The notes beneath the pieces are model-generated. The model was not told where the DNA came from. It saw only the letters and a list, made by a program, of their open reading frames with translations, and made no database searches. 8,912 bases of DNA from Solirubrobacteraceae bacterium (GTDB lineage: Bacteria; Actinomycetota; Thermoleophilia; Solirubrobacterales; Solirubrobacteraceae): NCBI GenBank assembly GCA_019683665.1, contig JADGIB010000141.1:1-8912 (forward strand). Direction: 5' to 3'. This document shows, piece by piece, positions 1-7,174 of the stretch. Each line of letters begins with the position of its first letter. Position 1 is the stretch's first letter. The position numbers were made by a program, and so were the translations under genes.

Positions 1-2865
1 ACGGGGGCGCCCCCGCCCGCGCGCCCGGCCGGGGCGGCCGCCGCCCCGGACCCGGTGGGCTGCACGCCGGAGGTCGAGTTCGATCCGTCGATCCCGACGT
101 TCCAGCAGGTCGTCGGCGTCCCGCTGGGCGCCGGCGGCACCGGGACCGGCTCGCGCCGCCCGACCGCGGACCTCTACCGCTACGGCGACGCGCTCGTCGA
201 GGCGACGCGCGACAACCCGCGCGTGCGGGTCGTCTCGAAGACGATCGGGACGAGCACGCTCGGCACGCGCGAGCTGAAGTACTACGTGATCAGCTCGCCC
301 GCCAACATCGCCAACCTCGACGCGGGCCGCAACGACGCCGCGTTCTGGTCGGGCATCCGGGCCGGGACGATCCCGGCCTCGGAGGGGCTCGCCGCCGCCG
401 AGGAGCGGCCGGCGTTCGGCTGGATCACCGCGACCCCGCACGGCAACGAGCCGGCGGCCGGCGAGGCGATCAGCCGCGTCATGTACGAGCTCGCCGCGCG
501 CCTGGACTGCGACAACGTCAAGCGGCTGCAGAACCTGACGCTGTTCCTCAACCAGGTGCGCAACCCGGACGGGCGCGACGCCGGGCAGCGGACGACCGCG
601 TGGGGCTTCGACCCCAACCGCGACTTCGGGGTGCGCAACTACAAGGAGAACACCCTCTTCATCCCCGAGATGAACAAGTACCCGGGGCCGTTCTTCATCG
701 ACGCGCACCAGCAGTCGTCGGGCTACTTCTTCCCGCCCAACGAGGACCCGGTCCACCACGAGCTGTCGTACTTCTCGCTCGACTTCATCCAGAACAAGAT
801 CGGCCCGCGCCTGCAGGCCGCGTTCAACGACCAGTCCTCGCAGTACCGCAACTACAACACGTACGACCTCTTCACCCCCGAGTACGGCGACTCGGTGCCG
901 TCGCTCGTCATGGGCGCCGCCGGGATGACGTTCGAGAAGGGGACGAGCGAGTCGTACGGCAAGCAGGTCTACGACCACTACCTCGCGATCGACGAGACGA
1001 TCAACGTCACGTCGGAGCACAAGGTCGAGCTCATGCGCGAGTGGGTGGCGCAGTGGCAGGAGGCCGTCGACCAGGGCGCTGCCTGCGAGCTGCAGCCCAA
1101 CAAGCTCGTCAGCCCGCTGCACTCGGAGATCATCCAGCAGCCGAGCCACCCGGTCTGCGGGTACTTCTTCCGGCCCGGGCTGCACGCCGGTGACGCGGCG
1201 AAGCTCCTGAAGGACCTCCAGGAGCTCGGCGTCCACGTCTACCGGCTCGAGCAGGACGTCGAGGTGAGCGGCCTGCGGGAGTTCGGCGAGCCGGAGACGG
1301 CCGGCACGCTGCCCGCCGGGACGCTCTACATCCCGATGGCCCAGCCGCAGAAGCACTGGATCCAGGCCATCCTCGGCGAGAACCCGTTCATCACGTACCG
1401 CTTCTGGTACGACGTCGTCACCTGGTCGTACTCGCTCCAGCGCGGGATGGCCGGCAACGGCTTCCTGACGGCGCCGCTGCCCGCCGGGACGCCGATGACC
1501 GAGATCGGCACGCCGCAGGTCGGCACGGTCGAGACCGGCGAGGGCGACGTGTACGCGTTCGACACCGACTCGATGCAGGGCCTGGCGCTCGTCGCCGACC
1601 TGCTGGCCCGGGGCGCGAAGGTCGACCGCGCCGCCGCCGCCTTCGACGCCGACGGCGTCCACTTCGAGACCGGCGCCGCGCTCGTCGACCGCAGCAGCCT
1701 GCTCGGCATCGACCTGCAGGCGCTGGCGGCGAAGCGCAACACGCCGGTGCACCTGCTCGACGGCTACCCGGTCGAGCACTACGCGCTGGCCACGCCGAGG
1801 ATCGGCCTGTACGCGGGCGCCTCGGTGCCCGGCAACCCGAAGACGAACGGCGCCCACTGCACGAGCAGCACCGCGTTCTGCGAGATGTACTTCGTGCTGC
1901 TGGAGAAGATGGGGCTGCCGGCGTCGATCCTCGTGCCGGTGACGAACGCCGACCTGCCCAACCTGCGGACGATGGGCGTCACCGCGCTCGTGAACCCCGG
2001 CTCGACGATCTCCGACACGGCCTCGCTGCAGGCGTTCGTCAACGCCGGCGGGCGCTACGTCGCCTACAACGCCAACGGCGTGACCTCGGCGCGCAACGCC
2101 GGGCTGACGACGCTGAACACGAGCACGATCAGCGGCCTGGCGACGCCCGGCTCGACGTTCGACGGCGTGTTCGACACGACGAGCCCGGTCGCGTGGGGCT
2201 TCGACGAGGGCGGCTGGATCTACCGGGACGCCACCGGCAACCCGATCTTCAACCCGGCCACCCTCGGCGACAACGGCAAGGCCGTCGTCACCTACGGGAC
2301 CGACCCGGCCAACTACGTCAACCTCGTCGGCAAGTACGGCCTGACCGAGAACGCGTCCGGCCTGGCCGGCCGTCCCGCCGTCGTCGAGACGACGACCGGC
2401 GCGGGGCGCAGCGTCCTGTTCGGCTTCAACCCGTTCTTCCGCTCCTGGAAGGAGCAGGACGAGCGGCTGGTGCTGAACGCGATCCTGTACCCGCTCGGAG
2501 CGCCGGTGCCGGCGGACGTCGCCTCCAGCCGCGCCGACGTCCGCCCGGCGGACGCCCCGCTCGACGAGGAGGAGCTCCCGGCGACCGGCGACACCGGCCC
2601 GACCCCGGTGTCCGGCGACGACGACGACGTCATCGTCACCGTCGCGCCCGGCGACGTCGCGAAGGTGCGCGCCGCGGTCGCCTCGGCGGAGATCCCGAAG
2701 CGCTGGCGCAAGGCGGCGCGCTTCCGCACGGCGCCCGGCGGAAAGGTCCGTCTTGTCATCCCGAACGTCCGGACCGACGACCTCCACGATCGGCAGCCCT
2801 GGGTGGCAGAGCTGATGAGCGGGCTGAAAAACCGGAGCGTCCTGCCGTACAGTGCTCAGTTCTGA
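1..2865 (+). CDS. Secreted M14-family zinc carboxypeptidase, 5' partial
   Basis: Metallopeptidase expected to cleave C-terminal residues from peptides outside the cell. The frame is open to the window edge. A GTG at 55 is the first start codon seen, but it has no ribosome site and would leave no signal peptide, so the true start lies upstream; the first 18 residues (Ala/Pro-rich) look like the end of a signal peptide or a linker. Counting from base 1, the M14 zinc ligands are H147 and E150 (PHGNE) and H236 (IDAHQQ). N206-R207 (PNRDF) fits the substrate-carboxylate site and E312 (TFEKGTS) the catalytic Glu; the H236-E312 spacing of 76 is close to the 74 of carboxypeptidase A. After the catalytic domain (to about residue 360) comes a long C-terminal part. 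From about residue 600 (RIGLYAG) to 816 it resembles the amidotransferase-like fold found behind some large M14 enzymes, ending in GRSVLFGFNPFFRSW (inference). An acidic linker and a basic tail follow. Family call firm; substrate unknown. Confidence 0.88.
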   Translation, partial: TGAPPPARPAGAAAAPDPVGCTPEVEFDPSIPTFQQVVGVPLGAGGTGTGSRRPTADLYRYGDALVEATRDNPRVRVVSKTIGTSTLGTRELKYYVISSPANIANLDAGRNDAAFWSGIRAGTIPASEGLAAAEERPAFGWITATPHGNEPAAGEAISRVMYELAARLDCDNVKRLQNLTLFLNQVRNPDGRDAGQRTTAWGFDPNRDFGVRNYKENTLFIPEMNKYPGPFFIDAHQQSSGYFFPPNEDPVHHELSYFSLDFIQNKIGPRLQAAFNDQSSQYRNYNTYDLFTPEYGDSVPSLVMGAAGMTFEKGTSESYGKQVYDHYLAIDETINVTSEHKVELMREWVAQWQEAVDQGAACELQPNKLVSPLHSEIIQQPSHPVCGYFFRPGLHAGDAAKLLKDLQELGVHVYRLEQDVEVSGLREFGEPETAGTLPAGTLYIPMAQPQKHWIQAILGENPFITYRFWYDVVTWSYSLQRGMAGNGFLTAPLPAGTPMTEIGTPQVGTVETGEGDVYAFDTDSMQGLALVADLLARGAKVDRAAAAFDADGVHFETGAALVDRSSLLGIDLQALAAKRNTPVHLLDGYPVEHYALATPRIGLYAGASVPGNPKTNGAHCTSSTAFCEMYFVLLEKMGLPASILVPVTNADLPNLRTMGVTALVNPGSTISDTASLQAFVNAGGRYVAYNANGVTSARNAGLTTLNTSTISGLATPGSTFDGVFDTTSPVAWGFDEGGWIYRDATGNPIFNPATLGDNGKAVVTYGTDPANYVNLVGKYGLTENASGLAGRPAVVETTTGAGRSVLFGFNPFFRSWKEQDERLVLNAILYPLGAPVPADVASSRADVRPADAPLDEEELPATGDTGPTPVSGDDDDVIVTVAPGDVAKVRAAVASAEIPKRWRKAARFRTAPGGKVRLVIPNVRTDDLHDRQPWVAELMSGLKNRSVLPYSAQF
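2824..2853 (+). promoter_or_regulatory. Candidate promoter of the amino-acid importer operon
   Basis: A -35-like CTGAAA (2824-2829) and a -10-like TACAGT (2848-2853) are separated by 18 bp, inside the last codons of the carboxypeptidase gene. Transcription would start near 2860, leaving a leader of about 30 nt that contains the AAGGA ribosome site at 2879-2883. The importer could therefore be transcribed on its own as well as by read-through. This rests on motif match only. Confidence 0.4.
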
Positions 2866-2889
2866 CCAACGATTCACCAAGGACCCACA

Positions 2890-3801
2890 GTGATCAGGAC
2901 CATGAAGCGGGGCCGCGCGGCCGCCCTCCTCGCCTGTCTCGCGCTGACCGCCGTCGCGGCCGGCTGCGGGAGCGATGACGACAGCTCGACGACCGCGACC
3001 GGCGGCACGGACGCCGCGACGGCCACGACCGCGGCGGCGATCGAGCTGCCGGCCGAGTACGCCGACAAGGGCACGCTGACCGTCGCGACCGACGCCGCCT
3101 ACCCGCCGAACGAGTTCATCGACGAGGACGGCCAGACGATCGTCGGGATGGATCCCGACCTCGCCGCCGCCATCGGCGAGAAGCTCGGCGTCGAGATGAA
3201 GTTCGAGGCGGCCGGCTTCGACGCGATCCTGCCGGGCCTGGCGTCCGGGAAATACGACATCGGCATGTCGTCGTTCACCGACACGAAGGAGCGCGAGGAG
3301 ACCGTCGACTTCGTGACGTACTTCCGGGCCGGCACGTCCTTCTTCACGAAGGCCGAGGGCGGCACCGAGGTCAACGGCCTCGAGGACCTGTGCGGGCTGA
3401 AGGTCGCCGTCCAGAAGGGCACGACCCAGCAGGCCGACGTCGAGGCCCAGTCGGCGAAGTGCGAGGAGGAGGGCAAGCCCGCCGTCGAGCTGTCCACCTT
3501 CCCGGACCAGAACGGGGCGAACCTGGCGCTGCAGTCCGGCCGCGCCCAGATCAGCCTCGCCGACTCGCCCGTCGCCGACTACCAGGTCAAGCAGTCCAAC
3601 GGGCAGTTCAAGTCGACCGGCACCCCGTACGGCACCGCGCCCTACGGCATCGCCGTGCCGAAGGACAGCGGGCTCGCGGAGCCGATCCTCGAGGCGCTGA
3701 AGGCGGTCATGGCCGACGGCACCTACATGGAGATCCTGGAGAAGTGGGGCATCGAGGCCGGCGCCATCGATGACCCGGTGATCAACGGAGCCGAGTCCTG
3801 A
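2890..3801 (+). CDS. Polar amino-acid ABC transporter substrate-binding lipoprotein
   Basis: Extracytoplasmic solute-binding protein (SBP_bac_3 family, 303 aa) that captures an amino acid and delivers it to the permease encoded next. The GTG start at 2890 is chosen because AAGGA (2879-2883) lies 6 nt upstream; the ATG at 2902 is an alternative but has an AGGA only 2 nt away. The N-terminus has basic residues (KRGR), a hydrophobic stretch and a lipobox ending VAAGC, predicting lipid attachment at C26, then a Ser/Thr/Asp-rich linker. The binding domain runs from about residue 57 (LTVATDAAYPPNEF) to 290. R135 (TKERE) and D225 (LADSP) are in the right places for the residues that grip the ligand's carboxylate and amino groups in HisJ-type proteins. 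C168 and C191 could form a disulfide in lobe 2 (inference). It is the first gene of a three-gene operon, and its TGA overlaps the next start. Substrate specificity cannot be read from sequence. Confidence 0.93.
   Translation: MIRTMKRGRAAALLACLALTAVAAGCGSDDDSSTTATGGTDAATATTAAAIELPAEYADKGTLTVATDAAYPPNEFIDEDGQTIVGMDPDLAAAIGEKLGVEMKFEAAGFDAILPGLASGKYDIGMSSFTDTKEREETVDFVTYFRAGTSFFTKAEGGTEVNGLEDLCGLKVAVQKGTTQQADVEAQSAKCEEEGKPAVELSTFPDQNGANLALQSGRAQISLADSPVADYQVKQSNGQFKSTGTPYGTAPYGIAVPKDSGLAEPILEALKAVMADGTYMEILEKWGIEAGAIDDPVINGAES
3787..3790 (+). promoter_or_regulatory. Ribosome-binding site supporting a CTG start
   Basis: GGAG lies 7 nt upstream of the CTG at 3798, within the last codons of the binding-protein gene. 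Placement matches the GGAGGG 6 nt before the ATPase start in the same operon, and it is the main evidence for the permease start. Confidence 0.6.
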
Positions 3802-4756
3802 GCCAATCCGTCCCGGAGCCCGCGGGGACCGCCCCCGCGGGCTCCTCTGTCCCACCGGACGAGATCAAGGCGGTCCCCCTCCGCCACCCGGGTCGCTGGA
3901 TCGCCGCGGCGATCGTCGTCGTCCTCGCGGCGACGATCGTCCGCTCCGTCGTCACGAACGACCGCTTCGGCTGGTCGACCGTCGGCGACTACCTGTTCTC
4001 CAGCCGCATCCTCGACGGTCTCGTCCTCACGCTGGAGCTGACCGTCATCGCGATGGTCATCGGCATCGTCCTCGGGACGCTGCTGGCGGTCATGCGGCTG
4101 TCGCCGAACCCGCTCGTGTCGGGCGGCGCCTACGTCTACGTGTGGCTGTTCCGCGGCACGCCCGTGCTCGTCCAGCTGCTGTTCTGGAACTTCATCGCCG
4201 CGGTGTACCCGACGATCTCGATCGGGATCCCGTTCACGAACGTCGTCTTCTTCGACTTCAGCGCCAACAGCGTCATCACCCCGTTCGTGGCGGCGATGCT
4301 CGGCCTCGGCCTCAACCAGGCCGCCTACCAGGCCGAGATCGTCCGCGCCGGCATCCTCTCGGTCGACGAGGGGCAGTCGGAGGCGGCGCAGGCGCTGGGC
4401 ATGACCCGGCTGCAGACGATGCGCCGGATCGTGCTGCCGCAGGCGATGCGCGTCATCATCCCGCCGACCGGCAACGAGACGATCTCGATGCTGAAGACGA
4501 CCTCGCTCGTCAGCGTCATCGCGGTCAAGGACCTGCTCTACGCCGGCCAGCTCATCTACGCCGTCAACTACCAGCAGATCCCGCTGCTCATCACCGTGTC
4601 GATCTGGTACCTCGTCGTCACGACGCTGCTGTCGATCGGCCAGTACTTCCTCGAGCGCCGCTACGGGCGCGGCTTCCGCCGCAACGAGCCCGAGACGTGG
4701 TGGCAGCGGCTGTGGCGCTACGCGGTGCCGCGCCACGCGAAGGTGGAGGGCACGCC

Positions 4757-4760
<4 letters not shown>
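3798..4760 (+). CDS. Polar amino-acid ABC transporter permease, non-canonical CTG start
   Basis: Inner-membrane channel subunit of the importer (HisM/GlnP type, MetI-like fold), 320 aa from CTG 3798. The frame is open from 3774, just after a stop at 3771. No ATG, GTG or TTG occurs in it until ATG 4053, which falls inside a membrane segment and would remove residues 1-85, including IKAVPLRHPGRW, which looks like the usual N-terminus of this permease group, and the first membrane helix. CTG 3798 overlaps the upstream TGA (CTGA) and has GGAG 7 nt before it. Membrane segments: about 34-52, about 68-97, then several more to about 290. RGTPVLVQL is typical of polar amino-acid permeases. The EAA loop that docks the ATPase is E195-A196-A197, G201 and I211-L213-P214. 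The C-terminus is basic and cytoplasmic. A strong stem-loop covers codons 6-16. The gene is real; the exact start is inferred. Confidence 0.88.
3815..3845 (+). terminator. 13-bp perfect stem-loop after the binding-protein gene (attenuator-like)
   Basis: Bases 3815-3827 (GGAGCCCGCGGGG) pair perfectly with 3833-3845 (CCCCGCGGGCTCC) around a 5-nt loop (3828-3832). The stem begins 13 nt after the binding-protein stop, as an intrinsic terminator would, but only a weak pyrimidine-rich TCTGTCC follows. It also lies within permease codons 6-16 if translation starts at CTG 3798. It may act as an intra-operon attenuator or an mRNA 3'-end stabiliser that keeps the binding protein in excess over the membrane subunits. 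The inverted repeat is visible; its function is inferred. Confidence 0.6.
4745..4750 (+). promoter_or_regulatory. Ribosome-binding site of the ATPase gene
   Basis: GGAGGG lies 6 nt before GTG 4757, inside the permease 3' end. It fixes the ATPase start at the GTGA overlap rather than at the ATG 4769, which lies 12 nt further on. Confidence 0.75.
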
Positions 4761-5521
<761 letters not shown>

Positions 5522-5528
5522 GCGGCGC

Positions 5529-5963
5529 TCAGGCGGCGGCCGGCGGGGCGGTGAGCCGCGCGGCCGCCTGCGCGAGCGTCGTGCGGTCGAGCTCGGCCTC
5601 GATCGCCCGCGACACGCGGTCCTGGAGGCCGACGAACAGCGCGCCGACCTCGCGCCCGACCGGGCACGCCTCGGCCGGGCCGTGCAGCCCGAGGACCGGG
5701 TCGTCGCCCTGGACGGCGCGCCACGCGTCGCCGAGCGTGACGTCCGCGGCGGCGCGGGCGAGCTGCCAGCCGCCGCCGGCGCCGGGGCGCGACACGACGA
5801 GGCCGGCGCGGCGCAGGTGCCCGAGCACGCGCCGCAGGTAGACCGGGCTGGCCTGGACGCTGGGCGCCATCTCCTCGGAGCTGCGGGGCCGGCGCGGGTC
5901 CTCGGCCAGCAGCAGGAGCACGTGGGCGGCGACCGCGAACTGCGTGTTCGTCGGGCGGCTCAT
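5529..5963 (-). CDS. Rrf2-family transcriptional regulator (YwnA-like)
   Basis: DNA-binding regulator of 144 aa, the usual Rrf2 length. It starts MSRPTNTQFAVAAHVLLLLA (helix 1). The winged helix-turn-helix follows: SSEEMAPSVQASPVYLRRVL (about 28-47) and the wing GLVVSRPGAGGGWQLAR. VTLGDAWRAVQGD (about 75-87) is the standard Rrf2 continuation. A single cysteine, C100 in ACPVGREVG, replaces the three-cysteine cluster that holds the Fe-S centre in IscR/NsrR, so Fe-S sensing of that kind is unlikely. The protein fits the cluster-less YwnA-like branch, where CPVG recurs as I recall. It is divergent from a NAD(P)H oxidoreductase gene and probably represses it and itself through the inverted repeat at 5974-6000. 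The ATG at 5963 has only a weak GGA upstream. Family certain; signal unknown. Confidence 0.92.
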   Translation of the reverse strand: MSRPTNTQFAVAAHVLLLLAEDPRRPRSSEEMAPSVQASPVYLRRVLGHLRRAGLVVSRPGAGGGWQLARAAADVTLGDAWRAVQGDDPVLGLHGPAEACPVGREVGALFVGLQDRVSRAIEAELDRTTLAQAAARLTAPPAAA

Positions 5964-5972
5964 CGCGTCCAG

Positions 5973-6001
5973 CCTACAACCGCAACCAGATCGGTTACAG
6001 T
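5973..6001 (+). promoter_or_regulatory. Candidate promoter of the QorB-like gene
   Basis: TACAGT (5996-6001) is a good -10. A poor -35 (CCTACA, 5973-5978) lies 17 bp before it. The -10 overlaps the minus-strand TGTAAC box by 4 bp and sits in the inverted repeat. The leader would be about 47 nt. Confidence 0.35.
5974..6000. promoter_or_regulatory. Candidate Rrf2 operator between regulator and oxidoreductase genes
   Basis: CTACAACCG (5974-5982) and CGGTTACAG (5992-6000) form an imperfect inverted repeat: 7 of 9 positions match across a 9-bp centre. A nested shorter repeat, AACC-N5-GGTT, lies at 5984-5996. The 27-bp site covers both -10 candidates of the divergent genes, as expected for an operator that shuts both. 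The repeat is seen directly; binding by the adjacent Rrf2 protein is inferred. Confidence 0.55.
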
Positions 6002-6021
6002 TCCCGGCCGCACATTCGCAA
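5994..6021 (-). promoter_or_regulatory. Candidate promoter of the Rrf2 regulator gene
   Basis: On the minus strand, TTGCGA (6016-6021) and TGTAAC (5994-5999) are 16 bp apart, each matching 4 of 6 bases of the -35 and -10 consensus. The start would be near 5987, giving a leader of about 24 nt, and the -10 lies in the inverted repeat, consistent with autorepression. Confidence 0.35.
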
Positions 6022-6045
6022 CCGCGACGACGACGAATCGACGAC

Positions 6046-6050
6046 GGAGG
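6046..6050 (+). promoter_or_regulatory. Ribosome-binding site of the QorB-like gene
   Basis: GGAGG lies 4 nt before ATG 6055. It fixes this start rather than GTG 5944, the most upstream start codon in the open frame, which would run through the divergent control region. Confidence 0.75.
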
Positions 6051-6054
6051 ACGC

Positions 6055-6936
6055 ATGACCACGATCGGCATCACGGGCGCCTCGGGCCAGCTCGCCGGGC
6101 TCACCATCGACGCGCTGCTGCGGCGCGGCGTCGACCCGGCCAGCCTCGTGCTCGTGACCCGCAGCCCCGACAAGCTCGCCGGCGTCGCCGCCAAGGGGGC
6201 GACCGTCCGCCACGGCGACTTCGACCAGCCCGACGGCCTGGCCGAGGCGTTCGCCGGCATCGAGAAGCTCCTGCTCATCAGCGCCAGCGACATCGGCCGC
6301 CGCATCCCGCAGCACCAGGCGGCGATCGACGCCGCCAAGGCCGCCGGGGTCCGCCACGTCGCCTACACGTCGATCTCCAACCCGGTCCCCGACAACCCGT
6401 CCCCGGTCACCGAGGAGCACCGCGCGACCGAGCAGGCGCTGCGCGACAGCGGCCTGCAGTGGACGTTCCTGCGCAACGGCATCTACGCCGAGTTCCAGGC
6501 CACCGGCGCCGCCCAGGCCGTCGCCGGCGGCAAGCTGGTGACGAACAAGGGCGACGGGCGCACCGCGTACGTCTCGCGCGCCGACTGCGCCGACGCCGCC
6601 GCGGTCGTGCTCTCGACCGACGGCCACGAGGGCCAGGCCTACGAGATCACCGGCCCCGAGGCGGTCACCGAGGACACGGTCGCCGAGATCGCCGCCGAGG
6701 TCAGCGGCAAGCCGGTCGAGGTCGTCAAGGTCGACGACGCCGCGCTCATCGCCGGGCTCGTCGAGCACGCCGGCCTGCCCGAGCCGGTGGCGAAGATCGT
6801 CGCCGACTTCGGCCGCGCGACCCGCGAGGGCTACCTCGACACGGTCACCGACACGGTCGAGCGGCTCACCGGGCACGCGCCGCGCACGGTGCGCGAGGTG
6901 CTCGCCGCCGAGCTGCCGCCGCTCCTGCAGGGCTGA
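6055..6936 (+). CDS. QorB/NmrA-like NAD(P)H-dependent oxidoreductase (atypical SDR)
   Basis: Cytoplasmic Rossmann-fold enzyme of 293 aa, resembling E. coli QorB (YtfG), a quinone reductase using NADPH. Motifs: ITGASGQLAG at 6-15 is the dinucleotide loop, with Ala14 where QorB has the third glycine. R36 in TRSPDK follows strand 2 and suits the 2'-phosphate of NADPH. KLLLISASDIGRRIPQHQ and AGVRHVAYTS (about 97-106) follow the QorB pattern closely, as does LRNGIYAEF (139-147). As in other atypical SDRs there is no YxxxK catalytic pair. The likely role is reduction of quinones or related electrophiles, or redox sensing; the true substrate is unknown. It is transcribed away from the Rrf2 gene, which probably represses it. 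In E. coli, qorB likewise lies divergent to a regulator gene, though that one is of the HxlR family. Confidence 0.9.
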   Translation: MTTIGITGASGQLAGLTIDALLRRGVDPASLVLVTRSPDKLAGVAAKGATVRHGDFDQPDGLAEAFAGIEKLLLISASDIGRRIPQHQAAIDAAKAAGVRHVAYTSISNPVPDNPSPVTEEHRATEQALRDSGLQWTFLRNGIYAEFQATGAAQAVAGGKLVTNKGDGRTAYVSRADCADAAAVVLSTDGHEGQAYEITGPEAVTEDTVAEIAAEVSGKPVEVVKVDDAALIAGLVEHAGLPEPVAKIVADFGRATREGYLDTVTDTVERLTGHAPRTVREVLAAELPPLLQG

Positions 6937-6938
6937 CG

Positions 6939-6965
6939 GCGGGCCCGCTCCCGCGGCGGGCCCGC
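6939..6965 (+). terminator. GC stem-loop after the QorB-like gene
   Basis: The decamer GCGGGCCCGC occurs at 6939-6948 and 6956-6965. Each copy is self-complementary, so the two pair into a 10-bp all-GC stem with a 7-nt loop, beginning 2 nt after the TGA stop. There is no U-tract, which is not unusual for terminators in high-GC bacteria. Confidence 0.45.
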
Positions 6966-6968
6966 GCG

Positions 6969-6984
6969 CGCGGCGCGCGCCGCG
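6969..6984. repeat. 16-bp perfect GC palindrome
   Basis: CGCGGCGCGCGCCGCG is perfectly self-complementary and lies just downstream of the stem-loop at 6939-6965. It is flanked by alternating CG from 6963 to 6972. It may be part of a compound terminator or a by-product of extreme GC content. Confidence 0.4.
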
Positions 6985-7026
6985 GCGGGCGGTCGTCCGG
7001 CGCGATCCATCCCCTGCGCACGACAC

Positions 7027-7057
7027 CCCGTTCGTCGGGAAGCGTGCCGACGACGGG
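7027..7057. other. Stem-loop in the convergent intergenic gap
   Basis: CCCGTTCGTCGG (7027-7038) pairs with CCGACGACGGG (7047-7057) over 11 bp, with one bulged T and an 8-nt loop. It lies between the convergent QorB-like and glycosyltransferase genes and could end transcription from either side. No U-tract follows on either strand. The rest of the 238-bp gap (6937-7174), including 7061-7174, shows no convincing gene. Confidence 0.35.
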
Positions 7058-7174
7058 TACCGCGGGGTCGCCCGCTCAGGGCGCGTCGCGTCAGCGGGAT
7101 GACCATGCGCGCCCCGATCCGCGGGCGCGGCGGACGCGCGTCGTACGCCGGGCCTGGCGCGGGCGGCGGGCGCG

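Noticed and set aside
3..49. Palindromes at 3-14 (GGGGGCGCCCCC) and a 9-bp stem at 29-37/41-49.
   Set aside because: They lie in an Ala/Pro/Gly-rich coding stretch where GC codons produce such repeats readily, and there is no sign of a regulatory role.
55..57. GTG 55 as the true start of the carboxypeptidase.
   Set aside because: No ribosome site precedes it, the frame stays open upstream, and starting here would leave a secreted-type enzyme without a signal peptide.
2575..2589. LPATG pentapeptide (residues 859-863) in the carboxypeptidase, resembling a sortase sorting signal.
   Set aside because: It is followed by about 90 charged residues and not by a hydrophobic segment with a short basic tail, so it is probably a chance match in the acidic linker.
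3906..3944. Stem-loop in the permease around CGATCGTCG/CGACGATCG.
   Set aside because: It falls in the first membrane helix, where repeated Ile/Val codons (ATC, GTC) give this pattern. No independent support.
3723..4736. A 337-codon minus-strand frame opposite the permease.
   Set aside because: It is Asp/Arg/Ala/Gln-rich with no recognisable fold, and the plus strand encodes a clear membrane protein with an EAA loop.
5530..5570. An 8-bp stem (5530-5537 with 5563-5570) as a terminator between the ATPase and Rrf2 genes.
   Set aside because: The loop is 25 nt, there is no U-tract, and the whole structure lies in the Rrf2 coding region. Probably chance.
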